DNA of 64,000 bases from the NCBI RefSeq assembly GCF_004151275.2, contig NZ_CP130821.1, positions 2,294,001 through 2,358,000 of the forward strand. The letters run 5' to 3'. Position 1 is the first letter of the stretch. Every line of letters starts with the position of its first letter. Below the pieces are notes generated by a model that had not been told where the DNA came from, did not search any database, and was given only the letters and a program-made list of their open reading frames with translations. Positions 8,807 through 21,300 of this stretch are shown here, piece after piece. The DNA is from Flavobacterium dauae (GTDB lineage Bacteria > Bacteroidota > Bacteroidia > Flavobacteriales > Flavobacteriaceae). Position numbers and translations under genes: made by a program.

Positions 8807-11800
8807 ATGCCAGAAACACCCACCACATATAATTATTATCCGGCGTTATCGGGATTGATAACACTGGAAGACTTGCCCGAAATATTAGACTTTATAAAAG
8901 AGGGGCTTCAAGAAGTCTTTGATAAGATTTATTATAAAGATTTTCAAAGTTCCAGAAATGTAAGTGGCTCTGGTGCGTTTTATAGTTTAGATATAGTAAG
9001 CAGGGGAAGATTAGACCTTGAATTTCCTGGAACAGGGATTTTCATAATCTTAAATCCGGATTACGAAGACAGCACTATTTCTTCCTTTCCTATTCAATTG
9101 TATTGGGAATGGGAAATCATGAGGTTTGTGAGGTATTTTAATGCAAACCAGTTCTCTTTTTCGGTTGAAGGGTTTTATGATCTGGCATTGCTAATATTTA
9201 ATGTTTCAGAAGCCCAAAGTCTTGAATTGGCGACAAATACATTTGTCGTCATAAGTACACCTGGGATTTCGAAATTTCAGCAATTAATCAATGATATCAA
9301 TGCATTGTATGGAAGCAGTATTTCAATAGATGAAAATTCTGAAACACGTTACCAACAATTGGTTATTGAAATAGACCTGATTGGTCAATATGTTTTTCCA
9401 ACAGTTTTTACTCTATATCTTTTCTCAAATGATGTACAAACGGCAAAAGATAACCTGAATTACTTTTTCTCAACGTTTGTTCCTTCTGATATTGAGTCTT
9501 ATATAAAGGATCTCATATTACCAAAAGCCCGTGCTACTTTAGCTCTTTCGGCAGCTATTGAATTTCCAAGAAATATGCTGGTTCCAGTATATCCCGAAGG
9601 AACAATAATTGGCGGAGAAGACGTTTCTTACCAACCAATACCCGAACCGGCAAAAGCATTGTTTTCTTTTGCAGAAGCATTGTTTTATGCTGATACCACA
9701 CAAGGTTTCGGGTATAATATGGATTTATCTTTGAGCAGTGTAACCCCGGTACAAATAGGTAATACGGGCTTAATTCTTAATATCCATAATCTCAAAATTG
9801 ATTTAAGTACAACGACTAACTTTCCAGAAGCAGACGCCGATGGTCGTCCGTTGGAATTTATGGGTGTATATACCGAACAAGCAGATATTGTACTTCCGTC
9901 CAATTGGTTTACCAAAGATGAAGATGTTATACAGACACTCAAAATTTCGGGAAAACATTTATTAATAGGTACGGGTGGTATTTCAGGAACTATAGCACTT
10001 GAAACAATAAACACAGGTAATCCGCCAGGAGCTACCGACTTTTTTTGGGTCAATTTAGGAAAAGACCCAAATACTGCTTGGAAAATAGGCTTTCATTCTT
10101 TTGACCTGACTTTTTCACAAGGAGATATTGTGTCCTCAAACATTGTGGCAGGTTTAAAAATACCTAAGTTTACAAATCCAAACGGAGACCCTGCTGAAAT
10201 AACTGTACACGGTCATTTAGAAGCCAACGGCGATTTTAAGCTGACAGCTTCTACCACTCCACCATATCCAACCATTGAGTTTGGCGACGTTTTCAAATTG
10301 CATATGAAATCCGTAGAGCTGGGACGTGAAGACGATGACTTCTTTATCGGAGCCGCAGCAGATATAGAATTTAAGGGCATACTTGCAGGTTTATTAGAAG
10401 GTCAGGGCATTACCATAGGTGCAGCGTTGCGTATTTACAGTAACGGACGTATTGATTTTAAAGTAGATGGCGGAAGCCTTGTACTGCCTAAAACCGTAAA
10501 ACTAAATATTGGTCCGGTAGAGCTTTCCGTAAGTGCCATTCACTTTGGTTCGCACGAGCGTGAAAAAGACGGACAAATCCGTAAATACAACTACTTCGGC
10601 TTTGATGCCGGAGTCAATATCGGTATTGCGGGTGTGGATGCCCGTGGAGACGGTATCAAATTCTATTACAGCATAGATGACGGTCCGGGCAAACCGCACG
10701 ATTCTTACCTGCATATTCAGACTATCCACGTAGATTTAGTCATTCCTGCTAACTCAAGCGACCCAAGCGTGATGATTAACGGTTGGCTGTCTATTCCTGA
10801 ACCGGGAGGATTCCCAGAGTTCAAAGGCGGTGTGAACCTGAAAATCAAAAATCCACGCATAGCAGGTTATGTAGATATGCGATTGGCACCGAAATACCCT
10901 GCCTTCCTGATTGAAGCAGGAATTGAATTGCCCAATCCAATACCGTTAGGTCCCGTTTCCATATACGGATTCAAAGGGTTATTGGGTTACCGCTATGTTG
11001 CGGAAAAACAAGCGATCGGTATGACATCCGACAATACCTGGTATGAATACTACTCAGCACCAACAAAAGGCGTTGGGGTAGAAAAATTCAGCCGTCCGGA
11101 TCAGACCGAACAGTATGATTTCCCGTTCTCGTTGGGTGTAGGAGCGATCATCGGCGATACCATGGCAGCCGGAAATATCATTTCCGCCAATGCCATGCTT
11201 CTGTTATCCCTGCCTTCTATGGTAATGGTAGATGCACGAATGAAACTGCTGTCCAAACGGGTGTCTTTTGCTGAAGACCCGCCATTCTTTGCTTTCTTTA
11301 TTTTTGGTGATAACTCATTGGAGTTTGGTTTTGGTGCAGATTATAAATTCCCTGAAAGTTCAGGCGACATCATTAAGATTTATGCCGAGATTCAGGCAGG
11401 CTTCTTCTTCAACAACCCGTCGGCATGGTATATCAATTTCGGTACCCAACAGGCACCGATTTCAGCAAGCTTATTAAAAGACATTTTTACGCTGAAAGCC
11501 TTCCTGATGATTTCAGGCAAAGGTATTCAGGCAGGTGCACGGGGCGAGTTCCGTTTTGAACGCCGTTTCGGTCCTGTATATATCCTTGTTCTGGCATATC
11601 TGGAACTGGGTGGACGCATAAGTTTTGAACGTCCGCAGATTGGCGGATACTTTGAAGCGGGGCTGGCTATCGACATCAATGTGAAGATATTCAGGATATA
11701 TGCCTCCGTGACCATATTGCTGGCGGTAGAATCGCCACGACCATTTTTGATTTACGGAGCTTTTACAGTTCAGTTCAAAATAAAAGTAATCTTTTTCAAG

Positions 11801-14800
11801 ATTAAATTTAAAGCAAAAATTGAACTGAAATGGGAGTTCAACAGTGATGTGGACAGAACCCCGATTGATCCGTTTACCGAAGTATCCGGACAAATGGGTG
11901 CCCTTGCCATGATGCAGATTACAGCACAATCAGGCGAAGGAGACGGCTTGGTTAAAGGAATCAGTATGCTCACCGGAGAAACTTTCGGATTGGCTAACCT
12001 GAAACAACCGAACGGAACCATTAACATAGACCTGAACAAAATACGTCAAAAAGTGGTGCCTTTGGATACCTATATTGACCTTAAAACAACCAAAGGATTA
12101 TTGCCCGGAGATATTACCGGAGCAAATATCGGTGGTGTAAGCAATCCGCCCGGATTGTACACCGACCTTGTCCCGCCTGAAAAAGTCATGAAAGGTCTGG
12201 AATTAAGACAGGTGAAGCACCAGTACAGCATTCAGAGTATGCAGGTAATGGCTTATAGTCCCGCAATGGGCTGGCAGCCGTATAATCCATACCGTGTGAT
12301 GTATCCGAGTGACCCTGATCCAATCCTTGACCAGATGAGTGTGGGACAATGGCAGAAAAAGGACAATCAGTACAATGCCATCCGTTTATTGGCAACCACA
12401 CCTTTTTCTTATACCGAATTAGGAGAACCGGGCTGGTTCATACCGGAACAATACGGCATCACGCCGACTACATTGTTCTGTGAAGGAGAGCAAATAGAAC
12501 TTTCGGTATCCGACTTTTTGGATAAACCGCTGCTCACACAATATTATGCTTCCGCCAATAATTTCTTCCACAGCAAAGGAGCATCCTATCAGCTTAACGG
12601 AGAAACAGACTATGTGCTGAACCCGAACAATACGCTGACACTTACCGGAGATTATGCACAGGTAACGGACGAAGCTAATATTTTCGGTTTTGACCAGTCG
12701 TTGCAATTCCCCAACGATACTTCTTTAATCATCATGCTGCCCGCTCCGTCAACCAATATAGAACTGAAATTGAGTACGTATGACTCAGGAGTGACCGTAG
12801 AGTTTTACAAACCTATCATTGACGATAGCGTATCACAGGTACAATACGGAATTGTGGACAGTGTTTATGCTACGATGCAGGACTTGCAGAACCCTGTAGA
12901 GGCTTCTTTCGCACCAATCGACGGAGTGACGAAGATTGTTATCCGACCTGATGAGAACAATACACAGGCTACCGCACCAATCTTAGCCCAAATGCAAACC
13001 CTGATGAATCAGGGGTATCTTAACGCCATTCAGAAAGGCGGCATTTTCAAAGAGATTGAGCCGAGCGATCCGAAACGATATGCACAGTTGGAAAAAGAGC
13101 TTGTCCGTGCAAGAGCTAAAGGCTGTAAGGGAATAGAGTTTGTAAAAGATGAGAGAGCTTGCAAGATTTATCCTGAGTTGGTTCGGTACCGGTACAATAA
13201 TTTTGAGTTCCCATTCCGGTATTTCCCTGAGGGCAAAGAACCTGATCCGAAAGAACTGGTCATAGAAAATGCACGGTTTATCGGAGCGAATAGGGAAACT
13301 TACAGAAAAACACTTGAATTGTTCCATGCAAATCGTTTTGAGGACAAAAGCTACGAGTTGAATGTGAAATTATATGAAAGTGCAGTCGGCGTTTTGGATA
13401 AATATATTGAAAAATATCCAAGGCTGGAATATGAACAATCCCTTGAAGTCTTGCGGTTGTATAAGCCTGTAAAAATAAAATTTATCCAACTGGAAGAGTT
13501 GGTACGTATCAAACGAGAGTGCCATGAACGTATGCTTTGCGATTTAAGTCTTTCGTTGTCGTTTCAGGACTTTGGCAGGTTCAGAGATAAACCTCCATTG
13601 AGTGAATCGCCGCTTTTGGATGCTTATTTTTTGTTTATAGAGCAGTACCCGCAATTCAGCTATCTGAATGACATTTTACAGCATCAGATAAACGTGATAC
13701 AGACGATTGTAAATAACGGTCCTTTTGCCTATTTGGCAAACATGGAGGCATTTAATGAAGCCTGCGAACAGATTATTGCCATCATAGCAGATTTGGGCAA
13801 TTGCAAGGAAGTGACTAAATGCTTTACCTTGTTCCATGAAGTGAAATGGCTAACGGTAGAAGACTATCAGTATAATATAAACATTCCGGGGCAGGATGCC
13901 ATTACGGAAGATGCCCAGGAAGCTGTTGACGGAATCAACCGTTTCTTACAACCGATATGGAGACCCGACACCAGTTATTATGTCCGTTTTGTATTGAAAG
14001 ATGAAGTGGATAATGGTGAAGAAGAAGGGCTGTATGATTATGCCTATGGTTTCCATACTGCCGGACCTGTCGGTTTCTTCCATCTGGATGAATATTCGCC
14101 ATACGGACCGATACCTTACGAAGAGCAGGATCAGTACCCGCATACGTCGATACGTTCCTATATAGATTACGAACGTTCCTATCCGAATGCCGATGGTAAT
14201 CTGATTAGTGCCAAGCCATTGTTCTATGACGATGAAACGACTGAGATTTCACTTTATTTCACGTCAAGGTACGCATTCAAGCATCTGGAAGGCTGGGAAG
14301 CGGTTATGGACGGTTCCACCGTCAAATTCCCCGAACTGGGCGGAACGATGAAAATTATCATTAAAGACCCGGTCGAGGATATTGAAATTGTCAATCCCCC
14401 ACGTTTGGATACCACCGTAGAGAATATTGAAGAATCGGAAGTGAATATTCCACAGACTATTGAACAATGGGTGGAAGACGATGACCCGATTATACCTCCG
14501 GTGCTGCAACAATGGTTTAATATGCTCAACGCACAGAATTGTACAGGTATGGTGGAAGTCATCAAACCGAAATCGTATTACCGGAAAGTGACACCAAAAC
14601 GTCTGAAGCCACAGAAACTCTACACGGTACAGGTATTAAATTTCTATTGGGGAACCAATACAGTGGATATAGCCGACATAACCGATGAGGTCAAAGCAGA
14701 TTATGCAAGAGAGGTACATAAATTTGTGTTCCAGACTTCCCGCTATGCTAATTTTGAAGAGCAGGTTCAGAGTTGCTTTATCAGCTATGAAGATTCCGAT

Positions 14801-15364
14801 GGAACACCGCAGGTAAAACAAGCGGTTTATGATATGGAAAAAGAGTTGGAAGCAAATAAAATACAAGCTGCACTGGACACCATAAAAGACGTATCGAACC
14901 TGCTCATGGGCAATACACTTATCAATAACCCGTTAAGTACAGCTCTTGCCCAACAATTTTTGGATCCTTTTGACAGGGTTATGGAAGGCTTGTTCGGGTT
15001 CTCGCCAATGGAAGATGCGGTAACGACGGAATTTAATAAAATCGTTGACAGCAATACAGGTAAGGTCATCGCCATATTGGTACGCAACCCTGAACCGTTC
15101 AACCACCCGAAAATACCATTAAAAGATGTTTTGCGAAGCAGTACGGAACCGGGAACGGTAGAGGTTTTATTAAGCGACCTCGTTACAACGGATACCAGCT
15201 ATCATGTGCTGTATTCTAAAGATTATTCGCAGGCGTTGATTATGAACGACCCGAAATGGATTCAGGCAACAGAGCTTCATTTCCAATTCCTTTATAAAAC
15301 ATGGAACGGAAGTGAATACGTGGTATCCGATACGCAAACAGCAACCAATATTTTGATTAATTAA
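8807..15364 (+). CDS. Giant beta-rich protein (2185 aa), function unknown
   Basis: No signal peptide is visible. Residues about 280-1020 form a long block of alternating hydrophobic and polar strands with repeated Gly and Phe, for example FEAGLAIDINVKIFRIYASV and IKVIFFKIKFKAKIELKWEF. This block looks like a large repetitive beta structure and resembles DUF6603-type proteins in general pattern only. Residues about 1390-1640 are helical and charged with several Cys. The C-terminal third is mixed, with FN3-like patches such as LKPQKLYTVQVLNFYWG. The gene becomes visibly less AT-rich after about 10 kb (28 G/C among the 60 bases 11041-11100). It ends 13 bp before the next giant gene, so the two probably form an operon. 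I do not recognise a function. Confidence 0.6.
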   Translation: MPETPTTYNYYPALSGLITLEDLPEILDFIKEGLQEVFDKIYYKDFQSSRNVSGSGAFYSLDIVSRGRLDLEFPGTGIFIILNPDYEDSTISSFPIQLYWEWEIMRFVRYFNANQFSFSVEGFYDLALLIFNVSEAQSLELATNTFVVISTPGISKFQQLINDINALYGSSISIDENSETRYQQLVIEIDLIGQYVFPTVFTLYLFSNDVQTAKDNLNYFFSTFVPSDIESYIKDLILPKARATLALSAAIEFPRNMLVPVYPEGTIIGGEDVSYQPIPEPAKALFSFAEALFYADTTQGFGYNMDLSLSSVTPVQIGNTGLILNIHNLKIDLSTTTNFPEADADGRPLEFMGVYTEQADIVLPSNWFTKDEDVIQTLKISGKHLLIGTGGISGTIALETINTGNPPGATDFFWVNLGKDPNTAWKIGFHSFDLTFSQGDIVSSNIVAGLKIPKFTNPNGDPAEITVHGHLEANGDFKLTASTTPPYPTIEFGDVFKLHMKSVELGREDDDFFIGAAADIEFKGILAGLLEGQGITIGAALRIYSNGRIDFKVDGGSLVLPKTVKLNIGPVELSVSAIHFGSHEREKDGQIRKYNYFGFDAGVNIGIAGVDARGDGIKFYYSIDDGPGKPHDSYLHIQTIHVDLVIPANSSDPSVMINGWLSIPEPGGFPEFKGGVNLKIKNPRIAGYVDMRLAPKYPAFLIEAGIELPNPIPLGPVSIYGFKGLLGYRYVAEKQAIGMTSDNTWYEYYSAPTKGVGVEKFSRPDQTEQYDFPFSLGVGAIIGDTMAAGNIISANAMLLLSLPSMVMVDARMKLLSKRVSFAEDPPFFAFFIFGDNSLEFGFGADYKFPESSGDIIKIYAEIQAGFFFNNPSAWYINFGTQQAPISASLLKDIFTLKAFLMISGKGIQAGARGEFRFERRFGPVYILVLAYLELGGRISFERPQIGGYFEAGLAIDINVKIFRIYASVTILLAVESPRPFLIYGAFTVQFKIKVIFFKIKFKAKIELKWEFNSDVDRTPIDPFTEVSGQMGALAMMQITAQSGEGDGLVKGISMLTGETFGLANLKQPNGTINIDLNKIRQKVVPLDTYIDLKTTKGLLPGDITGANIGGVSNPPGLYTDLVPPEKVMKGLELRQVKHQYSIQSMQVMAYSPAMGWQPYNPYRVMYPSDPDPILDQMSVGQWQKKDNQYNAIRLLATTPFSYTELGEPGWFIPEQYGITPTTLFCEGEQIELSVSDFLDKPLLTQYYASANNFFHSKGASYQLNGETDYVLNPNNTLTLTGDYAQVTDEANIFGFDQSLQFPNDTSLIIMLPAPSTNIELKLSTYDSGVTVEFYKPIIDDSVSQVQYGIVDSVYATMQDLQNPVEASFAPIDGVTKIVIRPDENNTQATAPILAQMQTLMNQGYLNAIQKGGIFKEIEPSDPKRYAQLEKELVRARAKGCKGIEFVKDERACKIYPELVRYRYNNFEFPFRYFPEGKEPDPKELVIENARFIGANRETYRKTLELFHANRFEDKSYELNVKLYESAVGVLDKYIEKYPRLEYEQSLEVLRLYKPVKIKFIQLEELVRIKRECHERMLCDLSLSLSFQDFGRFRDKPPLSESPLLDAYFLFIEQYPQFSYLNDILQHQINVIQTIVNNGPFAYLANMEAFNEACEQIIAIIADLGNCKEVTKCFTLFHEVKWLTVEDYQYNINIPGQDAITEDAQEAVDGINRFLQPIWRPDTSYYVRFVLKDEVDNGEEEGLYDYAYGFHTAGPVGFFHLDEYSPYGPIPYEEQDQYPHTSIRSYIDYERSYPNADGNLISAKPLFYDDETTEISLYFTSRYAFKHLEGWEAVMDGSTVKFPELGGTMKIIIKDPVEDIEIVNPPRLDTTVENIEESEVNIPQTIEQWVEDDDPIIPPVLQQWFNMLNAQNCTGMVEVIKPKSYYRKVTPKRLKPQKLYTVQVLNFYWGTNTVDIADITDEVKADYAREVHKFVFQTSRYANFEEQVQSCFISYEDSDGTPQVKQAVYDMEKELEANKIQAALDTIKDVSNLLMGNTLINNPLSTALAQQFLDPFDRVMEGLFGFSPMEDAVTTEFNKIVDSNTGKVIAILVRNPEPFNHPKIPLKDVLRSSTEPGTVEVLLSDLVTTDTSYHVLYSKDYSQALIMNDPKWIQATELHFQFLYKTWNGSEYVVSDTQTATNILIN

Positions 15365-15377
15365 AAACTGAGGAGAA

Positions 15378-18300
15378 ATGGCTTACGTTAATATATTCGA
15401 ATATAATCCAAGTCCGTCAATAAGGATAAAAAAATTCATACACAGTGGAGACTTCACTTATGTGATGGGAGGAGTTTATTTAAGCTCAGAACCCGTAATG
15501 AACCAAATGTATCTGGGTAAACTTGATGCTGACGGAAAATTTGTCTGGCAAAGGCGTTACGTCTATCCTGAAACAGACTCATCGGGTGGATGGATTTGGA
15601 AAAAAGCCCATTTTTCGGGTCTTGTGGAAGTGGAAGGAACGGATGAAGTAATCGTGTCCATGCAGGATAATCGAATGATATTGCTTCTGAAACTTGCCTC
15701 CGACGGAACCGTTATCTGGCGGAAAAAGATATTTGACACAGACGATGTCCCCTTATTATATAATGGATTAAGTATAGGTTCGGCACTTCATATTTTACCG
15801 GGGAATGATGTTATTGTGGTTATCAATGAGATTCATTCATTCAATGCCGGGATAAGGACTATGAAACATAATTTTTATCGCATTGACCATACCAGCGGAA
15901 ATATTGAATTAGCCAAGCAGATAATTACCAATAATGCTATATTGACCGAAAGGGTACAAAGGGTTGAAGGAAACCTGCTGACTCTCTATGGCAACTATGG
16001 ACAGACCGGAGCTGTATTGCAGATAGACCGTAACCTGAATATTGTCAAATCGGTAGGGTTATCTTATTCCGGAGGAATGTCCGGATATAATAATTTTCAT
16101 ATATACGCAGCCAGTAAAGCCCATAATGGCAGGTTGAGTGTCATGGGATCATTCTATCATTACGACCCCAATGCTACCCTGTCAAAGGCAAAAGAACCTG
16201 TGGATCCTAAACGTATGGGCTTACAGTGGATATTGAATAGCGAAATCAGGGTAAGTCATCTGGAAGTGCTTGAACAAATCATACCTCAGGAGATACCACC
16301 ACCACCACCGGCTCAGTATGCCTATTTCTTTGTTGCGGAAATCAGTGCGGATTACAACCAGGTCATATCGGTCAAACAAACCCCGAGAAACTTTAATGCC
16401 ACCTACCAGACCACTTCTCTGGATGACAACGGTATTTTCTTTTCGATATGGAATAAAATGTACCACCTGAACAGTGCTTTCACGCAAACAGAATGGGCGA
16501 AAATAATCAATGTTCCCGAAGCCAATTCTCCCATACGGATAGAAGACCATACGGGCAGTAAGGTTATGGCTTTGCATGAAGCGTCAAAACTGACGGTTGC
16601 CAAAACCTTATCAGATTTAGATTCATGCAGAACATTATTGGAGGACGATCTTTTAAAGTTCGAACCTCTACAGGCAACATGGGAGCCGCTTGAATTTGAG
16701 ATGTTGCCGTATGAAAGTATCGGATATGATGATCCGGAAATTGAATTTTACCCTATTTCCGCAAAAGAAACCAATATTTTGTGTCCAAAAGAACCAGGGT
16801 CAGGGGTTGTCATAGATGAAAACACCAAACTGCAATCTGCTGACCTTTACCTTCAGGCGGCAGGTTCAACCGGAGAAGACAGTACCGCAGGTATTCATTT
16901 ACGGTGGTTGCTGAAAAACAATCTACAGACGCACCTGCCCAAAGGCGATTATTACCAGGGAACTCCGCAAGGTAATAACAAACCCGATGACTATGTTCAG
17001 ATTTTCAGAACAGCATATAAACCTGTCAGTGTCCTGCTTACTTTTGCTAAACCTCCACAATCTGTAGTGGATGGTCAGGCATTATGGTTGTATAGTATCG
17101 GAGGTAAAAACTTTTATGTGTACTTCCGGAATATCACCCGCTACCAGCAGGTGCGAAGCACTGTTAATCCCATGAACGACCCGATTGGGTTTTTAAACCA
17201 GTATGGAAGCAACCTCATAGAAGTAGAAAGCAGGGATCACCTTTTCTTCGGAGCACGTATCACACCTTCTGAAAGTACCGGAAGTGTAAAAGCGGAAGTG
17301 CAGTCCGTAGAAACCGAACAGCCTAACCTGCCAAAGAACGTTACCTACCGGAGTCATATGGGGTCGTTGGAAATGAAAAGCCCTATTTACGCCGAGAATG
17401 GCAGAAGCATACGCTTTGCTCCATTTGATTGTATTATAATCTCTATCCATTTTGAATTTTATCTTGACTTCATTGAAGCTACCAATGCGGGTAAAGCGTG
17501 GCAGGATATGGGAAAATACAGCCTGACACTGGAAGATGATTTGGCTTATAAATTATTAGAACCTCAACCCGAAGCCCGTCCCGTACATGCCGTATGGTCA
17601 AGGTACAATGACGGCGAGTATGTTAATATCCGGAATTACCACACCAAATGGAATGGGGATCTGGAAGACCCAAGACAGCGGATAAAAGATTCGGTAGAGC
17701 GATATATAGAACTGAGCAACGACCCGATGAACCCATTGGCAAATGAAACGTACTACCTGAACGACGAGCCGAATGATGAAATGGATAACGGCTTGGAAAT
17801 TTCACATCTGATGATGCTTCAGATGGCATCAATGGATTATCACGTAGCCCGTATGCTTGGTCTGGGCTTCCTTGATCTAGAAGAACAGGTCTATAAAGGA
17901 CAGCAGTACGTGTATATTGCACAATACTTTACTTTTGACAGTGGAAACAGTGATTTATCACGGAATCACCTGTATATGAGCTTGCCAACCTCACTGGACG
18001 ACCAACGATTGCCGTTGCCTGTACTATTGAAAGAACCTGTTCCGGGCATTGTATCAGCCGATACCGAATTAGGTCAGGGACAGAGTATCACCGATGCCGA
18101 TGGCTATTCCCACGACGGCAAAACAAGGTACATCAGCCTTTTTGCGGAAGAACTGAAACCCGATGAGCCGGCAGACAGTCCGTTTTATTACAGTGATGAG
18201 CAATTCAATATGGCAAAGTTTACTTATCCAGTATATGTAGGGATTGAGTATAAACGCACAGGAGAGCCGGAATGGCAAAAACCGGAATTGCCGAATGATC

Positions 18301-21300
18301 CGGCATATCTTAATGTAACCAATACCGGTGCCGAATCTAAAAATGAAACCGTTGGTATTGCGATACCCGAAGTCGGTCAGCCTGCGTTTATACACAGGGA
18401 AACAAGATCCGGCACACATACATACGGTTCGTATGGCGTAAACTGGTTCAGCCGTGCAAAGTCCACTTTTATCCGTTGGGATATAGAAACGGAAATTATT
18501 CCGTCCAATGATTTATTGCCACCATCCAATACCAATGCCTTGTTTATTCAGGAAGAGTCACCGCTGTTCCTGACCTCGCAACAAGAGCAGCAAATGCTGG
18601 GAGAGATAAACAATACCGATAAAACATTTATACGCCTTGTATTGGAATATGATACTGCCCAGGATATGATTTCATATCAGCAAGCCATCGACGGGCAGGC
18701 TATGCCCGATTTTAATCCTCTGCCCGACAATGAAGAAGTGTTTGCCGATGAAATGGAGATTTTCTTCAGTCCCGAAGTGCCTGAACAGTTATTTGGTATC
18801 GTGGGTAGCGTAACGGATTTGCCGGGCAATCCTTTAATATCCGTTATCGAGTCAGAACCGATGGAATTGGCGAGTGCAGGGCAAACACTTTACCCCACGG
18901 TGGACGCAGCAGAAATACCGTTTTACATAGGCGGGGTTTTACAGATCGGTGCAGATGATTTTATCATACACGACATAGAAATTCCGTCGGCAACGCCGTT
19001 GCTTCCAAAATTCCACGTGTTGAAAAAGCAGGTCAGCGATGCCTTTAATGAGACCAGCAACGTGCCGTATGATCCGGCTGATTTCATTGCCCCACAGGCA
19101 GGAGATTCTTTTATGTTTACCCGCAATATGCTGAACACAGTCAGCTGGGGAACAGTAAATCCGCATCCGTTGAAAGTACAGATTGGCAACAATTGGGGAA
19201 TTTACCACGAAGAAGTAACCATTGAAGCCGGAACCGGAAGTGACACCACACAAAATACGTATTTACGTAAGTTCCGTGGCTTTGTATTTAATAACGCAAG
19301 TATCAAAAAATACACCGATGAATTTTCACCGACTTTTGCAGGATTGTACGAAATTACCTTTCCGGGTTATACCATCGGCGACCACCCGCAGTTCAATCCG
19401 AACACGGAAGAACTGAGTGTACAATGGTACCGAGGCAGTATCCGTGTTCCTTATCAGAATGACGTAAACGGAGAGCGAAAAACCTTAAAAGTTTTACGTT
19501 TCCATGAAGAAGCAGGCGACCTGATTGTGTATGCACAGGATGAAAACTACGATACCGATCCTTTACAAAGCGTAAATGTACGGAACAACACATGGGTAAA
19601 TTTCTACCCGGGTTATCGGGTTTACCTGTATCACAATACCCCATGCCGATTAACGGAACCCCATATCTTACCACAAGAAGAAGGAGTGCTGGATAAGTAC
19701 AGCATCTTCGGGTTCCGTAGCAGGGTGGCAGGAAGCAGCGACTATATATCAGCGATTTCTGCACCGACAATGATGTTTGCGAGACGGTTTGAAAAGCCGG
19801 AAACACCCGACCAGCCCAAAGGGGCACTTTATGCCACCCGACCGGACTATTTCGGACGTTCTACTTATACATTTACCACGCAGTACACGCACAAGCCATT
19901 CAGCGTGTCGATGTGCCGTAGCAACGACGATATACTGTTCAGTTCATTGTATCTGCAAACACCATACGGGCAAGATCCATTGCCAAATTCAGTGGAAGAT
20001 ATCCGCATACAAAATGCAGACGACTTTGCCAATGACCGTTTGTTGGATTTAGCGAACGTCACATTAGATGCAGGGTATCAATTTCCGGAATACAACGGTT
20101 ACCGCTTCCCGATACCGAACAGTCCCGCATTTTTTGAGAGCATCAATGGTTTTATTGCCGAGCATAACAACCACTATGGCGATTCGGTTCCTACCATTGC
20201 ACCAAACACATTCACCACTATGGATCACGTTGTAATCCCTGGCGTGCCGGGGCGTAATGAGCAACTGACATTCTACGATTTTGTAAAACAAACCGTGGTA
20301 AACAGCTATGTACCCTTAACCGAAGTACCGATGATTTACCAGTATGTGAAAGGCGGGGATTATATGCCGATACCAAAAGCACAGACCATCCGCGACAGAA
20401 ACGGCGTATTGTTAAAACCTACTGATGAAGATTTTGATATTGCACCGATGATGAAAATCGTAGGCACCAGCCCACACAAAACCCTGTTTACTGATTTCAC
20501 ACTTGACGGGGCATCCACCAGTGTATATTTCTATGCTGTTCGGGAGACCGATGCTCAGATGAAACAGGGCGAGCTAAGTACAGCTATTGGTCCTGTACGA
20601 ATGGTAAACTCCTATGCCGTGAAAACACCGGAAATAAAAAGCGTTATCCCGATTCTGGAAAATGACGTATTAGGTATTTCACCCGCCATGCAAGTACAGG
20701 TCAATTCGTATGAAGCCATACATAATGTAACCAAAATCAATCTTTACAGAGCATTGAATATGGGTGATGCTACTTCGGTTCGTTCTATGACTTTGGTTAA
20801 AACTATTGATTTGGAAGCAGTTGGTTTACTGGAAGAAGATATATGGACGATAACAGATGATTTTGCAGACCTTGCTGAAGTGCCGTTCAGTGATGCGTTG
20901 TACTATCGCATTACCGTGGAAGCTAAAGTGGAATATGCAGAAGCGAATTACAGCTATGATGACAATAACCCGAACAACGTGTTTACCATTGTAACTGATT
21001 TTGCCCCGTCAGAGCCGTCCAAGCTGATGATTACCATGATTACGGAAAATGTACTTCCTGCTTCGCCAACGCTTTCTTATACTGCGACTACGGTAAATCC
21101 GACAACATTGGGCAACGTGGTACTGGAATGGGAGAAACAGGCGTACAAGGGGAAATATTACCTGTATAAGATGAATGAAAAAGGAAACTGGGAGCAGATT
21201 ACTCTTGTAGCGACCAATGATGCCGTTATTGAGTTGCCATTGACAGATACCGATTGGGCTTCTGACCAGTTAATGGTTCAGGACAGTGAAGGAAACCCTG

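Noticed and set aside
11513..11929. Long minus-strand ORFs inside the giant genes (also at 9685, 19393 and others)
   Set aside because: They are shadows of the plus-strand reading frames; their translations show no domains and composition follows the opposite strand.
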